Positions 52,101-61,743 of a stretch of 64,000 nucleotides of DNA are shown here, piece by piece (the first letter of the stretch is position 1; the number at the start of each line of letters is the position of its first letter). The stretch is from positions 372,001 through 436,000 of the forward strand of contig NZ_JAPWIJ010000001.1 of assembly GCF_027270735.1 (NCBI RefSeq), given 5' to 3'. A program made the position numbers and the translations under genes. Below the pieces are notes generated by a model that worked only from the letters and a program-made list of their open reading frames with translations, was not told where the DNA came from and did no database searches. The stretch is from Rhodococcus ruber (GTDB lineage Bacteria > Actinomycetota > Actinomycetes > Mycobacteriales > Mycobacteriaceae).

Positions 52101-53310
52101 TGGCCGCATTGCGACTGAGCCTGGGCATGATGGCCGTCAGTACCGTGACGCCGAGGATGCCGTACGGCAGCTGCAGCACGATCCAGGCCTGCGAATATAT
52201 CGTGTTGCTTGCATCGTCGGTGCCCGACGCGATGTTGGTGGCGACGATCAATCCGATCTGACTGACGACCACATAGAGCACGATGGCCGCGGCCATCGCA
52301 CCGAACTTCTTGAGGCGTTCGTCGAATCCCCACAGTGGGCGTAGGTCGATGCGTTCGCGCCGCAGCGCGGGAATCAGCGCCAGTACCTGCGTGATGACAC
52401 CCGTGGTGACGCCGAGGCCGATGACGAGCACCTGCGTGGTGCTCATTTCGTTCGGATTCAAAGTGGGGTCGTCCGGAATCAGGAAGTAGATGCCGAACAC
52501 TGCGAGTACGACCAGGTTGTTGAACACCGGGGCCCACGCGCCGGGCTTGAAATTCTGTCTGGTGTTCAGCACCGCGGTGAGCAGGCCGGACAGTCCGTAG
52601 AACAGCAACGCCGGAAGTACCAGGTACGTCAGCGAGATGGTCAGGTCCTCGTTGACCTTCGGATCTCCCGACAACATCAGCCGCGCCAGCAGCGGCGCGG
52701 CCATGGTCGCCCCGAGCGCCACGGTTCCGAGAAGGGCCACCGCAATGGTGAACAGGCGTCGAACGAATGCCCGCCCGCCGTCGGCGTCCTCCTGCTCGGC
52801 CCGGACGAGCACGGGAACGACGATCGCTCCGAGTACCGCGCCGAGGACCAACTCGGAGATCATGTTCGGCAGAATCGTCGAGACGGTGAACGCACTGGCC
52901 AGCCCTGCGCCGAGGGTGGCCGTCATGGCGACCTGCTTGGCGAATCCGGTGATGCGGCTGACCAGGGTTGCTACCGCAATGGATCCCGACGCGGCGAGCA
53001 ACGACTTCTGTGGTCTCGGCTCGGGCTGCGGTGCGGATCCTGTTCCGCCCGGCGGAACTGTCGTCGGAGGAACGGTTCCCGACGGCTCCCGGGGGTAGTC
53101 CTCGTCGCGGAACCGCGGGATGAGCTGGGTGACGGCGTCGTCGGCGGCCGGTTGACCGTCGAGCGGGGGCGGTGCCGGGTACGAGCGCAGCTCCGGAGTC
53201 GACTGCCGCTCCCAGGGTGCCGACCGCGGTGGCGTCGTGCGTCGGAAAACCTGTGCTGCCGGCATACGCGACCTCGGCAGGTCCCCGTCGTACGGGACGT
53301 TTCCTGTCAT
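49105..53310 (-). CDS. murJ: MurJ (MviN) lipid II flippase fused to a pseudokinase and a C-terminal extracellular domain
   Basis: 1401 residues, longer than the ~1184 of M. tuberculosis MviN. Pro-rich N-terminus (~1-102), the 14-segment MurJ/MATE-like domain (~103-640), a Ala/Thr/Lys/Asp-rich linker (~640-900) with repeated ISISK motifs, a pseudokinase (~905-1170) in which the Lys of the VAIK motif is replaced (VALTFVDAD) and HRD/DFG motifs are not recognisable, one membrane segment (~1195-1217) and a discoidin-like extracellular domain. It flips lipid II; in mycobacteria phosphorylation of the pseudokinase region by PknB recruits FhaA. ATG overlaps the stop of the DUF6049 gene. Confidence 0.95.
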   Translation of the reverse strand: MTGNVPYDGDLPRSRMPAAQVFRRTTPPRSAPWERQSTPELRSYPAPPPLDGQPAADDAVTQLIPRFRDEDYPREPSGTVPPTTVPPGGTGSAPQPEPRPQKSLLAASGSIAVATLVSRITGFAKQVAMTATLGAGLASAFTVSTILPNMISELVLGAVLGAIVVPVLVRAEQEDADGGRAFVRRLFTIAVALLGTVALGATMAAPLLARLMLSGDPKVNEDLTISLTYLVLPALLFYGLSGLLTAVLNTRQNFKPGAWAPVFNNLVVLAVFGIYFLIPDDPTLNPNEMSTTQVLVIGLGVTTGVITQVLALIPALRRERIDLRPLWGFDERLKKFGAMAAAIVLYVVVSQIGLIVATNIASGTDDASNTIYSQAWIVLQLPYGILGVTVLTAIMPRLSRNAANGDTPSVVDDLSVATRLTMVTLVPIVVFLTFAGPWVGEALYGFGRFADVASRLGEAVSWSAFSLIPYALVLIHLRVFYAREQAWTPTWIILGITAVKIGLSLLAPIVASDPDQVVLLLGTATGLGYTVGAIIGGYLLHKSLGNLRMANVGKTIWLVLIASLAGGAAMLAIDRILGLDALTNGWIGNFVRVAIDAVVMLGITFSILWFGKIPEVLAVTVALSRVVRRFRGAPADRDADLAAAETGVIPVIRTEPTWDTPRDRLPYPGPRHPGAYAHTGRPFAEQHGAYSPEGVTVTDDDVAGGPAQSPANEADRTSGGVEVDTQDRTEPVKAESTTPAKTAAPTKATTPVSSETPNADADSDTGNEKTADAVESDGKSSAAETSTEEATTDKTADTEPAPKPVDRTVSISKSALASRPTDKTISISKAQLPVEDPADKKTTDKDSTPEPTSEDAATAPTADKDTAKAASTTTVGKSDAAAPAPERTLRGPTLIPGASVAGGRYRLLAPHGGARGLKFWQAHDVKLDREVALTFVDADQQSTASPTDRTEGPQAILSRTLRLGRINSPGLARVLDVVRGSSGGIVVAEWTPGRSLREMADTVPAPTGAARAIKVLAAAAEAAHRSGGALSIDHPDRVRISSSGNAVLAFPATLADADPSSDVRGLGAMLYALITARWPLSDTTGGSVVSGDAAPARSVGGMRPADRDDKGAPLEPRQVRPDVPFEISAVAVRALEQNSGIRTAATVQHVLDQAAVVNDKTDLMPALRLGQRAPGASGHSLADPEEIAAEKAKSTRTNIAIAVLGALTVVILAFAGYWLFTSIAGDSTDAPLDSQEFGLTTPAAAPPVGDTATPPAETGGPVALNGVSVFSPQGSADNPSTASNVIDNDPSTAWTTDSYFQQFPALKNGVGLLVTIPSTALQNAWIESTSPGTVVEIRSAPNDSPSLSDTTLLGEATLQNGRTDIALDDAEPTGNVLVWITTLGEQGGRIATSISGIGFDS

Positions 53311-55730
53311 GGTCTCTCGTACCCTTCGTCGGCCGGGTCGGGTTCGCCTCTGAATCGATGCCAGAGTCGTCGACCTGCAAGTAACAGTAGGAGAGCGCCG
53401 GCGCAGGCGGTAATTATGGCCAGCGCTTGGCCGTACGCGTTCGACCGTACGGACACCGTGGACACTTCGCCGAGCCTGCTGCCGTCGAGCGCGGTCACGG
53501 AGAAGTCGACCGACAGGTTGCGGGTGGCGTCGACCTCGGCCGGGACGGTGATGGTTCGCGATCCGCGAGCCGGAAGCTGGGTGACGCCGACGTCACTGAT
53601 GGTCATTTCCGGTGGCGCATCGACTCGGAGCAGCACGTTGACCGGCATCGGAAGGTCGTTGCGCGCGACGAGCAGCAACGGGCTCTGCTCGGAGGCGAGG
53701 GTGTAGACGCCGCCCGGCGCGAGCACCGTCACCGATCCGTAGATGGCGTCGATCCCGAGTCGGGTAGCGGCGAGTCGGGTGAATGCCATGGTGCCGGTCT
53801 CGTCGGCCACCGAACTGGCTCGACCCGCCGTGGAGAGTGCCCGGAGCATGTCCTCGCGCAGCGGTGCGGTGAACAGGCGCGGGGTGAGCGCCGACTGAGG
53901 ATCCTCGACCAGCGACTGCATCAGCGTCTCGATCCGAGCGCTCTGCGTTCTCACCAGTCCGATGGTGCCGGTATCGAGTTCGGTGGCAGCATCGACGCTG
54001 CTCACCGGGGTGCCCGAGGTGGGCTCGGCGATCAGTTCGGTCAGCGGGCGGGGCGTCGCCAGCCCGGAACGCAGCAGCGAGGACACCGCCGAAAGAATGG
54101 CCGACGGCTCGTCTCCCCCTGCGGTCCAATACTGCGGTGGTGCGACCGTGACGGTGCGCCCGGGCCGATCGGTGCCGACGAGAGCATGGAAGTTGACAGC
54201 ACCGAGTGCGTCCTGCAGGCGTGCGGTACGGGAGTCCGTGTCGAGGTCGAATCGCTGCTCGGCGGGAGTGAGGGCAGGAGTGGACGGGGTGTCACCCACA
54301 CCGGCCAGTGCGGCTGCGGTGGGCGCGTCGTAGTGGGCAGCCGCCAGCGTCGAGGGCGGCTGTGTTTCCGACGGCTGGGTTCCGCTCGGAGGAACATTCG
54401 TCGAGATCAGCTGGGCCATCGGTGCCGATGTCGGCGGGCTGATGCTGTTGCCCGCGACCAGCACGGTTCCGGTACCCGCGGAGCGCAGGGCGTCGGCGGT
54501 GTCGGCGTCCACGCCTCCGGTGGTGCTCCAGGTGAAACCCCGCGTCGAGGTGATGCCGAGGATGCCGTCGACGATGTCGGCAGGCGCGCTGATCGCCCCG
54601 TCGATCAGCGAGGCGTCGCCGATGTCGGCCACTGCCCCCAGGTCTGTCTGTGCGAACGGCATCGCAGTCACGCAGGTGCTCGACGCGATGGTTTCGAGAC
54701 GGGACAGCCACTCGGTCGCGGCCGCGCTCCCGGTGCCGTCGCGAGCCGTGCTGGCGGGATCTGACGGGTTGTCGACGACGAGATAGCCACGGGTCATGTT
54801 CGAGACGGTGACGAGCAAGTCGGGATCGATACCGAGACACAGGCTCGACGCGAGGTTGCCGCCCGGATCGAGGCCTGGCTTCGTTGCGAATTCGACGGAC
54901 TTGAGCAAGGTGTCGAGTCGACCGCCCGAGGCGAGTTCACCGGCCAACTCGTCGTCGATAAGTCGCACTCGCTCGTCGACCGAGCCGGGTAGTCCGGCGG
55001 CGAGGCGCGGGATGTCGGCCAGTGGCCACAGCACGGTCATCGCGACGGGGTTTCGGGTGTTCGGGGGCAGCGGCGTCGCATCGGGAGCAGCCGGGTCCAT
55101 CTCGCCCGGGTTGCGTGGCAGCCCGACGACAGGGAGCAAGAAGCGTGCGTCGTCGAGTCGTGCGGTTCCGCCGTACTCGGGTGTGCCGTTGACATTGAGC
55201 AGTAGCGGATAGACACCGGGTGCCTCGATTCCGAGAGAGGGTTCGGTGGTGCTGCGCAGTTGCATCGACAGGTCGAACTGGCGGCTCTCGTCCTTCTCCA
55301 ACGACTCGGCCACCGTGACGAAATCGCCGACGCGGTCGAATCTCTCCTGGTCGAGGGTCAACGAGGTTCGCAGGCCTGCCGTGGTGTCGATCGCGGCCGA
55401 GGCCTGCATGCGGACACTGACGTCGTCGACACGCCGATCGCCGGTGTTCTTCACCGTGGCGCGAACCGTGACGAACGGATCGCTGCTGGTGGTGACGGTC
55501 GACGGGGCGACGGTCTCGATGCTCAGCGTCAGAAAGGGATTGCCGGCCTGTGTCCTCGGAGTATCCGGGACGGCGCTGGTGGACTCGACATCGCCGACGG
55601 ACGCGTCGGGCTGAGCGGTGGCCATCGGTAGCTGCGTCGGGACCACCGCTGCCACACCCACGGCCGGTGCCACTGCAAGGAGGAACGAGGTCAATGCGGC
55701 GGCAGTGACCTTTCGAGCCCGCACGATCAC
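53307..55730 (-). CDS. DUF6049 membrane-anchored protein (Rv3909-like)
   Basis: 807 residues: an N-terminal signal-anchor (~7-30), a large extracytoplasmic part with NEW3-like beta domains near both ends, and a C-terminal membrane segment (~772-792) followed by a short basic tail. The function is unknown. Position directly before murJ with overlapping codons suggests a role in the same envelope pathway. GTG start overlapping the Nudix gene stop. Confidence 0.85.
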   Translation of the reverse strand: MIVRARKVTAAALTSFLLAVAPAVGVAAVVPTQLPMATAQPDASVGDVESTSAVPDTPRTQAGNPFLTLSIETVAPSTVTTSSDPFVTVRATVKNTGDRRVDDVSVRMQASAAIDTTAGLRTSLTLDQERFDRVGDFVTVAESLEKDESRQFDLSMQLRSTTEPSLGIEAPGVYPLLLNVNGTPEYGGTARLDDARFLLPVVGLPRNPGEMDPAAPDATPLPPNTRNPVAMTVLWPLADIPRLAAGLPGSVDERVRLIDDELAGELASGGRLDTLLKSVEFATKPGLDPGGNLASSLCLGIDPDLLVTVSNMTRGYLVVDNPSDPASTARDGTGSAAATEWLSRLETIASSTCVTAMPFAQTDLGAVADIGDASLIDGAISAPADIVDGILGITSTRGFTWSTTGGVDADTADALRSAGTGTVLVAGNSISPPTSAPMAQLISTNVPPSGTQPSETQPPSTLAAAHYDAPTAAALAGVGDTPSTPALTPAEQRFDLDTDSRTARLQDALGAVNFHALVGTDRPGRTVTVAPPQYWTAGGDEPSAILSAVSSLLRSGLATPRPLTELIAEPTSGTPVSSVDAATELDTGTIGLVRTQSARIETLMQSLVEDPQSALTPRLFTAPLREDMLRALSTAGRASSVADETGTMAFTRLAATRLGIDAIYGSVTVLAPGGVYTLASEQSPLLLVARNDLPMPVNVLLRVDAPPEMTISDVGVTQLPARGSRTITVPAEVDATRNLSVDFSVTALDGSRLGEVSTVSVRSNAYGQALAIITACAGALLLLLAGRRLWHRFRGEPDPADEGYERP

Positions 55731-56308
55731 TTCTCGCCGGGGGTCGGTGCGCTCGAGTTCCCGTTGTTCGTGCCGTCGTGCATGTCGTCGATGAGGCGGG
55801 TGGCGATGGCGGCGAGTTTGCGTTCGTCGGCGTAGGCCAGTCGTGACGGCAGCTCGCTCAGCGGTACCCAGGCGACCTCGGTCACTTCCAGGTCCTCGTC
55901 CGATAGTTCGCCGCCGAGGAATCGGAGCAGGTAATGGTGGACGGTCTTGTGGACGCGTCGGCCCTCGGTGACGAACCAGTAGTCGATGCTGCCCAGCGAC
56001 GCCAGGACGGTTCCACGGATGCCGGTCTCCTCGGCGACCTCGCGCATGGCCGTCTGTTCGGCGGTTTCGCCTTGCTCGATGTGGCCCTTGGGCAGGGACC
56101 AGAGCAGACGTCCTCGACGGTCGGTACGACCGATCAGGGCGGCGCAGCGGGTGGCGGGCGGACCGTCGAGGCCGTCGACCACAAGGCCGCCTGCCGAGGT
56201 TTCGCGTACGGTCCGCAGCTTGGGTGCTTCGGTGTCGGCGCGTGCCTGACGCCGCCGCGGGTTGCGGCGACTCCTGTTCGATCGTTCGGCAGCAGACACC
56301 CGATCCAT
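55727..56308 (-). CDS. Nudix hydrolase (MutT4-like)
   Basis: 193 residues. The complete Nudix box [23 protein letters not shown] (split here over ~100-122) has all GX5EX7REUXEEXGU residues. The basic N-terminus (~1-30) precedes the fold. The substrate is unknown; M. tuberculosis Rv3908 at this locus is called mutT4. ATG at 56308; divergent from pcnA. Confidence 0.9.
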   Translation of the reverse strand: MDRVSAAERSNRSRRNPRRRQARADTEAPKLRTVRETSAGGLVVDGLDGPPATRCAALIGRTDRRGRLLWSLPKGHIEQGETAEQTAMREVAEETGIRGTVLASLGSIDYWFVTEGRRVHKTVHHYLLRFLGGELSDEDLEVTEVAWVPLSELPSRLAYADERKLAAIATRLIDDMHDGTNNGNSSAPTPGEK

Positions 56309-56400
56309 ACTAGTTGCCCATGCGCACTCTTCTACCGTGCCGCACCGCGGTCAGTGGCCGAGACAATCGTGTCCCCGCTGCGCCAGTAGGCTCTTCCACC

Positions 56401-57867
56401 GTGGCCGATCAGTCCCTGTCTTCCGTTTCCGCCGAGCAGACCGATGCCCGCCGGGAGAGGTTGCTGGCCGGAGCGGCGGTGACGCTGCGCGAGCTCGCTC
56501 CGGTGTTGACTCCGCTCGGTGCTCTGTTCGCGACCGCCGGGCACGAGCTGTATCTCGTCGGCGGAACGGTGCGCGACGCGGTTCTCGGTCGACTCGGCAC
56601 GGATTTGGATTTCACCACCGACGCCAGGCCCGAGGACGTCCAGGCGATGCTGTCGGGCTGGGCGGACAACCAGTGGGACACGGGCATCGCGTTCGGCACG
56701 ATCAGTGCGGCCAAGGACGGCCAGCAGATCGAGATCACCACGTACCGCACCGACTCCTACGATCAGGTTTCCCGCAATCCCGAGGTGCAGTACGGCAACA
56801 GTCTCGAAGAGGACCTCGTTCGACGCGATTTCACGGTCAATGCCATGGCCGTGCGTCTGGGAGCCGACGGCACCCAGGAGTTCGTCGATCCGCTCGGCGG
56901 GATGGACGCGCTCCTCGAAGGCGTACTCGATACGCCGTCGGCTCCGGAGGTCTCCTTCGGCGACGATCCCCTCCGCATGCTGCGCGCCGCGAGGTTCGTC
57001 TCCCAGCTCGGATTTTCGCTGATGCCCCGAGTGCACCGGGCCATCGAGGACATGGCGGATCAGATAGACCGGATCACGGCCGAGCGCATCCAGGTGGAGC
57101 TGGACAAGCTGATGCTCGGCGCGCACCCGATAGACGGCATCGACGTGATGTGCGAGACGGGGCTGGCGCAGCGGATCATCCCCGAGGTTCCCAACATGAA
57201 GCTCGAGATCGACGAGCATCACCAACACAAGGACGTGTACACGCACTCGCTGACGGTGCTCAAGCAGGCGATCGATCTGGAGGACGGCGATCCGGACCTC
57301 GTATTGCGTTGGGCTGCACTGCTTCACGACATCGGCAAGCCTGATACGAAGCGAAACGAGCCGCGCGGTGGAGTGAGTTTTCATCACCACGAGGTCGTCG
57401 GTGCAAAGTTGGTGCGAAAGCGTATGCGCGCCTTGAAGTATTCCAAGAAGATGATCGAGGAAGTCTCGCATCTGGTGTTCCTGCATCTGCGATTCCACGG
57501 CTACGGAAAGGGTCAGTGGACCGACTCCGCCGTCCGCCGCTACGCCACCGATGCCGGCGAGCTACTCCCCAAGTTGCACAAGCTCGTTCGAGCCGATTCG
57601 ACCACCAGGAACAAGCGTCGAGCAGCCGCGCTGCAGGCAACGTACGACGACCTCGAAGAGCGCATCGCCCGCATTGCCGAGCAGGAGGATCTGGCTCGGG
57701 TACGGCCCGATCTCGACGGCAACGCGATCATGGAGTTGCTCGGCATCCCGGCCGGTCCCGACGTGGGTAAGGCATGGAAGTTCTTGAAAGAACTCCGACT
57801 CGATCGGGGACCACTCTCCCGCGAGGACGCCGAAGCGGCGCTGCTCGAGTGGTGGCCTACGCACTAG
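56401..57867 (+). CDS. pcnA: CCA tRNA nucleotidyltransferase / polyA polymerase family
   Basis: 488 residues from the GTG at 56401. Nucleotidyltransferase domain (ELYLVGGTVRDAVLG, TDLDFTTDARPE), RNA-binding head, and a C-terminal HD domain (HHQHKDVYTHSL, LLHDIGKP). It adds or repairs the CCA end of tRNAs, needed here since two of three tRNA genes lack encoded CCA. An ATG at 56320 is in frame and would add 27 residues; the GTG fits the family and leaves room for the divergent promoters. Confidence 0.92.
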   Translation: MADQSLSSVSAEQTDARRERLLAGAAVTLRELAPVLTPLGALFATAGHELYLVGGTVRDAVLGRLGTDLDFTTDARPEDVQAMLSGWADNQWDTGIAFGTISAAKDGQQIEITTYRTDSYDQVSRNPEVQYGNSLEEDLVRRDFTVNAMAVRLGADGTQEFVDPLGGMDALLEGVLDTPSAPEVSFGDDPLRMLRAARFVSQLGFSLMPRVHRAIEDMADQIDRITAERIQVELDKLMLGAHPIDGIDVMCETGLAQRIIPEVPNMKLEIDEHHQHKDVYTHSLTVLKQAIDLEDGDPDLVLRWAALLHDIGKPDTKRNEPRGGVSFHHHEVVGAKLVRKRMRALKYSKKMIEEVSHLVFLHLRFHGYGKGQWTDSAVRRYATDAGELLPKLHKLVRADSTTRNKRRAAALQATYDDLEERIARIAEQEDLARVRPDLDGNAIMELLGIPAGPDVGKAWKFLKELRLDRGPLSREDAEAALLEWWPTH

Positions 57868-57959
57868 GCGCGTCCCGCGCACGTGCGCGAAAGTTCGTGG
57901 CCCACTACGAATTTCCACTCACGTATACCTCTCGGTCCGATACGGAAAGCCACACCACG

Positions 57960-59246
57960 TCAGCGGCGTGTGCGCCTGCTGACGACGGCCACTGCGACCA
58001 ATCCGAGGGCGTAGAGACCTGCTCCGACGAACACCAGGGCGTGTGCAGTGGGATCCTGGCTCAGATCGGTGGTGGTGGGCCCGACGGCGAAGGCAGCAGC
58101 GGCCAGAGCGCCGACGAACGCGATGTTGAAGACCGTGTCCTGCAGCGCGAACACTCGTCCGCGATGGGCATCGTCGATCTCGATCTGCATGGCGGCGTCA
58201 CCGCTGAGTTTGACGGTCTGCCCGGCGATCCCGAGAAAGAAGGCTCCGATCAGCAGGCTGTTCTGCGTCAGTCCGGAGACGGCTCCGAGCTGGGCCACGA
58301 TGGCGAGGACGAGGGCCGTGGCGATCGTGGGGGTCCGTCCGAACCGCGGAACGACGAACGGGGTGATGACGGCGGCGAGGAACATGCCGACGGCGGTGGC
58401 ACCGACGGCTATCCCGAAGCCCGCGAGCCCTCCGGGCACGGTGCTCGCGGTGGCCTCGCGCAGAACCAACACCATGATCAACGTGTTGATGCCGAACACC
58501 ACGCGGTGTGCGCCGATACCGATCATCGCGGCCGTCACACCGGGTGCTTGCCAGACAGCGCGAGCACCCGACTTCAGCCCGGCAGCAACATCTTCGAAGG
58601 GATTGTCGGTTCGGGTCTCGATGCCCGGTCCGAGTGACCGCGGTCGGAAGCGGGCCGCCGCGATCGCCCCGACGATCGACCCGGTGGCGGCGAGGCCCAC
58701 TGCGACACCCGAGCCAAGATCACCGGCACCGACGATGCTGATCACGGCGACGGCGAGACCGGCACCGGCGGCAGCGAAACCGGATCCGACGGTGGCCAAT
58801 ACCGAGTTCATCGGGACCAACCACGACTGCCGAACCACGTGGGGCAGCGAGGCCGAGGCCCCGGCAAGGACGAACCTGCTCAGCCCGACGGTGGCCAGCG
58901 CCAGCAGCAACAACGGCGTCGCGTCGACTCCGGCGCACAGCAGGATGGCAGTGGCCACGATCAGAACGATGCGAACGATGTTCGCCCACAACAGGACCGA
59001 TCGTCGGTCCCAGCGATCCAGCAGGGCTCCGGCGAATGGCCCGACCAACGAATACGGCACGAGTAGCACCGCAAATCCGGCCGCGATCTCCGCCGGATTC
59101 GTCGCGCGCTCGGGATTGAACAGGATCGCACCGCTCAGTGCCGCCTGAAACAATCCGTCGCCGAACTGACCGGCGAACCGAATGGTGGTGAGCTTGCCGA
59201 CTCCCGGGGACCGACGTAGGCGGGTACGGAAGGAGGCGTCGTTCAC
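57960..59246 (-). CDS. MFS transporter
   Basis: 428 residues with 12 hydrophobic segments. LLDRWDRRSVLLWANIVRI is the loop 2-3 signature of the MFS. The C-terminal half includes a long hydrophobic run ending in ALGLVAVAVVSRRTRR. The substrate cannot be told; drug or metabolite export is common in this group. It converges with pcnA and is 10 nt downstream of the epimerase gene on the same strand. Confidence 0.85.
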   Translation of the reverse strand: MNDASFRTRLRRSPGVGKLTTIRFAGQFGDGLFQAALSGAILFNPERATNPAEIAAGFAVLLVPYSLVGPFAGALLDRWDRRSVLLWANIVRIVLIVATAILLCAGVDATPLLLLALATVGLSRFVLAGASASLPHVVRQSWLVPMNSVLATVGSGFAAAGAGLAVAVISIVGAGDLGSGVAVGLAATGSIVGAIAAARFRPRSLGPGIETRTDNPFEDVAAGLKSGARAVWQAPGVTAAMIGIGAHRVVFGINTLIMVLVLREATASTVPGGLAGFGIAVGATAVGMFLAAVITPFVVPRFGRTPTIATALVLAIVAQLGAVSGLTQNSLLIGAFFLGIAGQTVKLSGDAAMQIEIDDAHRGRVFALQDTVFNIAFVGALAAAAFAVGPTTTDLSQDPTAHALVFVGAGLYALGLVAVAVVSRRTRR

Positions 59247-59256
59247 CGAGGGGACT

Positions 59257-60195
59257 CTAGTTGCCGCTGACCACCGCAGGAACCGCAGCCTTCCACCACG
59301 CCATCGTTGCGGCGGTGCCGTCGGCGAGCGAGGTGGGTTCGAGTCCCAGAATTCTCTCGCTGCGGCTCGAGTCGAGGACGTAGGGGTAGCGGAACTGGTA
59401 CAGGGTGTCGCCGAGTTCCTTCATAGGCCCTGGCACGACGCTCAGTGTCCGCATCACCCAGGCCGGAATGGTGCCAACCTTGGGAGCGGGCACGTGGGCT
59501 GCAGCGGAGAACATCTCGATCATCGACCGCTGCGATACCGCGGGAGCGGTGGGTGCGTGCAGCACGGTGTTCCAGGTCGTCGGCGACGCGGCGGCGGTGA
59601 TCATCGCCCCGGCGAGATCCGGTACGTAGGTGAACGAGTGGGGTAGGTCTGCGGAGGCAATGACGCGGACGGACTTGCCGGCCAGAATGGGCGCGAGCAC
59701 CCTCTCGCCCATGTGGGACGTCATGACGCGAGGCCCGTAGAAGTCCGAGGCAGCGACGCTGACAGTGGGAGTCGAGTGCTTCTCGCGAGCCGCGAGAAGC
59801 TGTGTACGCACACCCAGCTTGCGGTAGGTGGCGTTGCGGGGAGTGTCCTCGCGGATCGGACCGTCGACTCGGCCGTAGGCGTACAGACTTTCGGGGAACG
59901 CGACGATCGTGCCCGCGGCCGCGTCGAGCACCCGCTTTTCCATCGCTTCGAGCTTGTCCCGCCAGACCGTGTTCTCGTACGCAACGTGGGTGCAGTGGTA
60001 GATGGCGGTGGCACCGCTCAGATGGGGTCGAAGATCGTCGGATTCGATGTCGACGGCGCGGCGCTCGATCATCGGATGGTCGGGTCCGCTACCGGACCGA
60101 GTCAGAACCCGCACCGAATGGCCCTGCGCGGCAAGTTGTTCGGCAACGGTCCAGCCGACGGGCCCGGCTCCGGTGACGACGTGTAATTCGGCCAT
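59257..60195 (-). CDS. NAD(P)-dependent epimerase/dehydratase-like SDR
   Basis: 312 residues of an extended or atypical SDR. N-terminal Rossmann motif VTGAGPVGWTVAEQL (TGxxGxxG-like), no perfect YxxxK but SLYAYGRVDG at the expected place. The substrate is unknown. ATG preceded by GGGAG. Divergent from tetR with palindromic operators between, so it is probably repressed by that regulator. Confidence 0.82.
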   Translation of the reverse strand: MAELHVVTGAGPVGWTVAEQLAAQGHSVRVLTRSGSGPDHPMIERRAVDIESDDLRPHLSGATAIYHCTHVAYENTVWRDKLEAMEKRVLDAAAGTIVAFPESLYAYGRVDGPIREDTPRNATYRKLGVRTQLLAAREKHSTPTVSVAASDFYGPRVMTSHMGERVLAPILAGKSVRVIASADLPHSFTYVPDLAGAMITAAASPTTWNTVLHAPTAPAVSQRSMIEMFSAAAHVPAPKVGTIPAWVMRTLSVVPGPMKELGDTLYQFRYPYVLDSSRSERILGLEPTSLADGTAATMAWWKAAVPAVVSGN

Positions 60196-60218
60196 GATGT
60201 GCTCCCTTTCCTGCAAAC

Positions 60219-60233
60219 GAGAGCGGTGCTCTC
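60219..60233. promoter_or_regulatory. Putative TetR operator 1
   Basis: GAGAGC-GGT-GCTCTC, perfect 6-bp arms, 24 nt before the epimerase start. Confidence 0.65.
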
Positions 60234-60271
60234 TGTTGACCTGAGTGTGCACCCTCGATGCAAGAAAAGCA

Positions 60272-60284
60272 AGAGCAGTGCTCT
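60272..60284. promoter_or_regulatory. Putative TetR operator 2
   Basis: AGAGCA-G-TGCTCT, perfect 6-bp arms, 30 nt before the regulator start. Centre 52 bp from operator 1, sharing AGAGC-GTGCTCTCT. Confidence 0.65.
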
Positions 60285-60313
60285 CTCACAAGAGCGGCAG
60301 TTACAGTGAGCCC

Positions 60314-61003
60314 ATGGCGAGCACTCCCCGCACGCGAGCCCGCGCGCAGACCCTGGCCGACATCACCCGAATCGGACGCGACCATCTGGCCGCCGGTGGC
60401 GCGGCCGCATTGTCGTTGCGCGCCGTCGCGAGGGACCTCGGCGTCGTGTCCTCCGCGGTGTACCGATACGTCTCGAGCCGGGACGAATTGCTGACCCTGC
60501 TCGTCGTCGACGCGTACACCGAGCTCGGGGACACCGTCGACGCAGCCGTGGCCGCGGCCGAGGGTCCGAGAGAGAAGTTCCTGGCCCTCGGCCGGACGGT
60601 GCGGCAGTGGGGACTGCGAGAGCCGGCTCGGTATGCGTTGCTGTTCGGCAGCCCGGTACCCGGCTACCACGCTCCCGCGGAGCAGACCACCGGGCCGGGC
60701 ACCCGCGTGATCACCGCGCTGGTCCAGATCTACGCCTCCGCCTGGGCGGACGCCCGGCCCGCCGCCCCGGCCGATGTGTCGGCACCGGCATCACTGCACG
60801 GCAGCTTCGAGGAGATCCGCCGGGAGATGGGAACAGACCTGCCCGACGAGCTGATGGCCCGGGGAGTGATGGTGTGGGCGTCGCTGTTCGGAGCGATCAG
60901 CTTCGATGTGTTCGATCAGTACGGTGCCACGACATTCGCCAGCAGGGACGACTTGTTCGAGTATCAGTTGGGATTGTTGACGAAGATTGCGGGGCTCGAG
61001 TAG
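60314..61003 (+). CDS. TetR-family transcriptional regulator
   Basis: 229 residues. Helix-turn-helix (~27-52: LSLRAVARDLGVVSSAVYRYVSSR) and a TetR C-terminal ligand domain (TetR_C_33-like: YALLFGSPVPGYHAP). The ligand is unknown. It is divergent from the epimerase gene with two shared palindromes and should regulate both genes. Confidence 0.9.
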   Translation: MASTPRTRARAQTLADITRIGRDHLAAGGAAALSLRAVARDLGVVSSAVYRYVSSRDELLTLLVVDAYTELGDTVDAAVAAAEGPREKFLALGRTVRQWGLREPARYALLFGSPVPGYHAPAEQTTGPGTRVITALVQIYASAWADARPAAPADVSAPASLHGSFEEIRREMGTDLPDELMARGVMVWASLFGAISFDVFDQYGATTFASRDDLFEYQLGLLTKIAGLE

Positions 61004-61057
61004 GAGCAGGGACTGGCCGCATCGCTTGCGCCACATCCGGCGGTGCGCGGTGCCACA

Positions 61058-61675
61058 ATGGCTACCGTGGCAACGCATGCGGAGGAACCCGAGGACCAGA
61101 CGGCGTCGGCCTTGCGCGATGTCCGGCCCGGCAGTCTGTTGGTGTCGTCGATCGAGCTCGTCGAGCCCACGTTTCGACGCACTGTCATCTACATCATCGA
61201 ACACAACGATGCCGGCAGCCTCGGTGTCGTCATCAACCGTCCCAGTGAGACGGCCGTGCAGAACGTGCTCCCCGACTGGTCGGAGCTGGCCGCCAAGCCG
61301 CAGGCGCTGTACGTCGGCGGTCCGGTCAAACGCGATTCGGCACTGTGCCTGGCGACGCTGCGTACCGGGGTCTCGATCGACGGCGTTCCCGGATTGCGAC
61401 GCGTCGACGGCCGAGTGGTGATGGTCGATCTCGATTCCGATCCCGCCGATATCGCGCCACTGGTCGAGGGTGTGCGGGTGTTCGCCGGCTACTCGGGCTG
61501 GACATTCGGGCAACTCGAAGGCGAACTGGACCGCGAGGACTGGATGGTGTTGTCGGCCTTGCCCTCCGATGTGATCGGCCCGCCACGCATCGATCTGTGG
61601 GCACACGTGTTGCGTCGTCAGCCGATGCCGTTGGCGCTGCTCGCGTCCCATCCGATCGACGTCGACCGGAATTAG
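61058..61675 (+). CDS. UPF0301 (YqgE/AlgH) family protein
   Basis: 205 residues, close to Rv0038 (202). Family motifs SLLVSSIELVEPTFRRTVIYI, NRPSE, GGPVKRDSA and AGYSGWTFGQLEGEL. Function not established. The ATG at 61058 gives the family length; an in-frame upstream start at 61043 is possible. Convergent with gadB through a shared hairpin. Confidence 0.9.
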   Translation: MATVATHAEEPEDQTASALRDVRPGSLLVSSIELVEPTFRRTVIYIIEHNDAGSLGVVINRPSETAVQNVLPDWSELAAKPQALYVGGPVKRDSALCLATLRTGVSIDGVPGLRRVDGRVVMVDLDSDPADIAPLVEGVRVFAGYSGWTFGQLEGELDREDWMVLSALPSDVIGPPRIDLWAHVLRRQPMPLALLASHPIDVDRN

Positions 61676-61743
61676 TGCCTACGGCAGTGGCGTGGTTAGG
61701 TGCCGCCCAGGGCACCTAACCGCACCACTGCCGCAGGCACTAA
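61672..61743. terminator. 72-nt hairpin between UPF0301 and gadB genes
   Basis: Arms of 33 nt (61672-61704 and 61711-61743, loop of 6) match at 30 of 33 positions. Each arm ends in the stop codon of one of the two convergent genes. It can work as a terminator in both directions. Confidence 0.85.

Noticed and set aside
50542-52344. A 600-codon plus-strand frame
   Set aside because: Antisense to murJ, Arg- and Asp-rich composition typical of shadows.
57876-57889. Palindrome CGCGCACGTGCGCG after pcnA
   Set aside because: Likely chance in GC-rich DNA or a weak terminator between convergent genes; no T run and no second copy seen.
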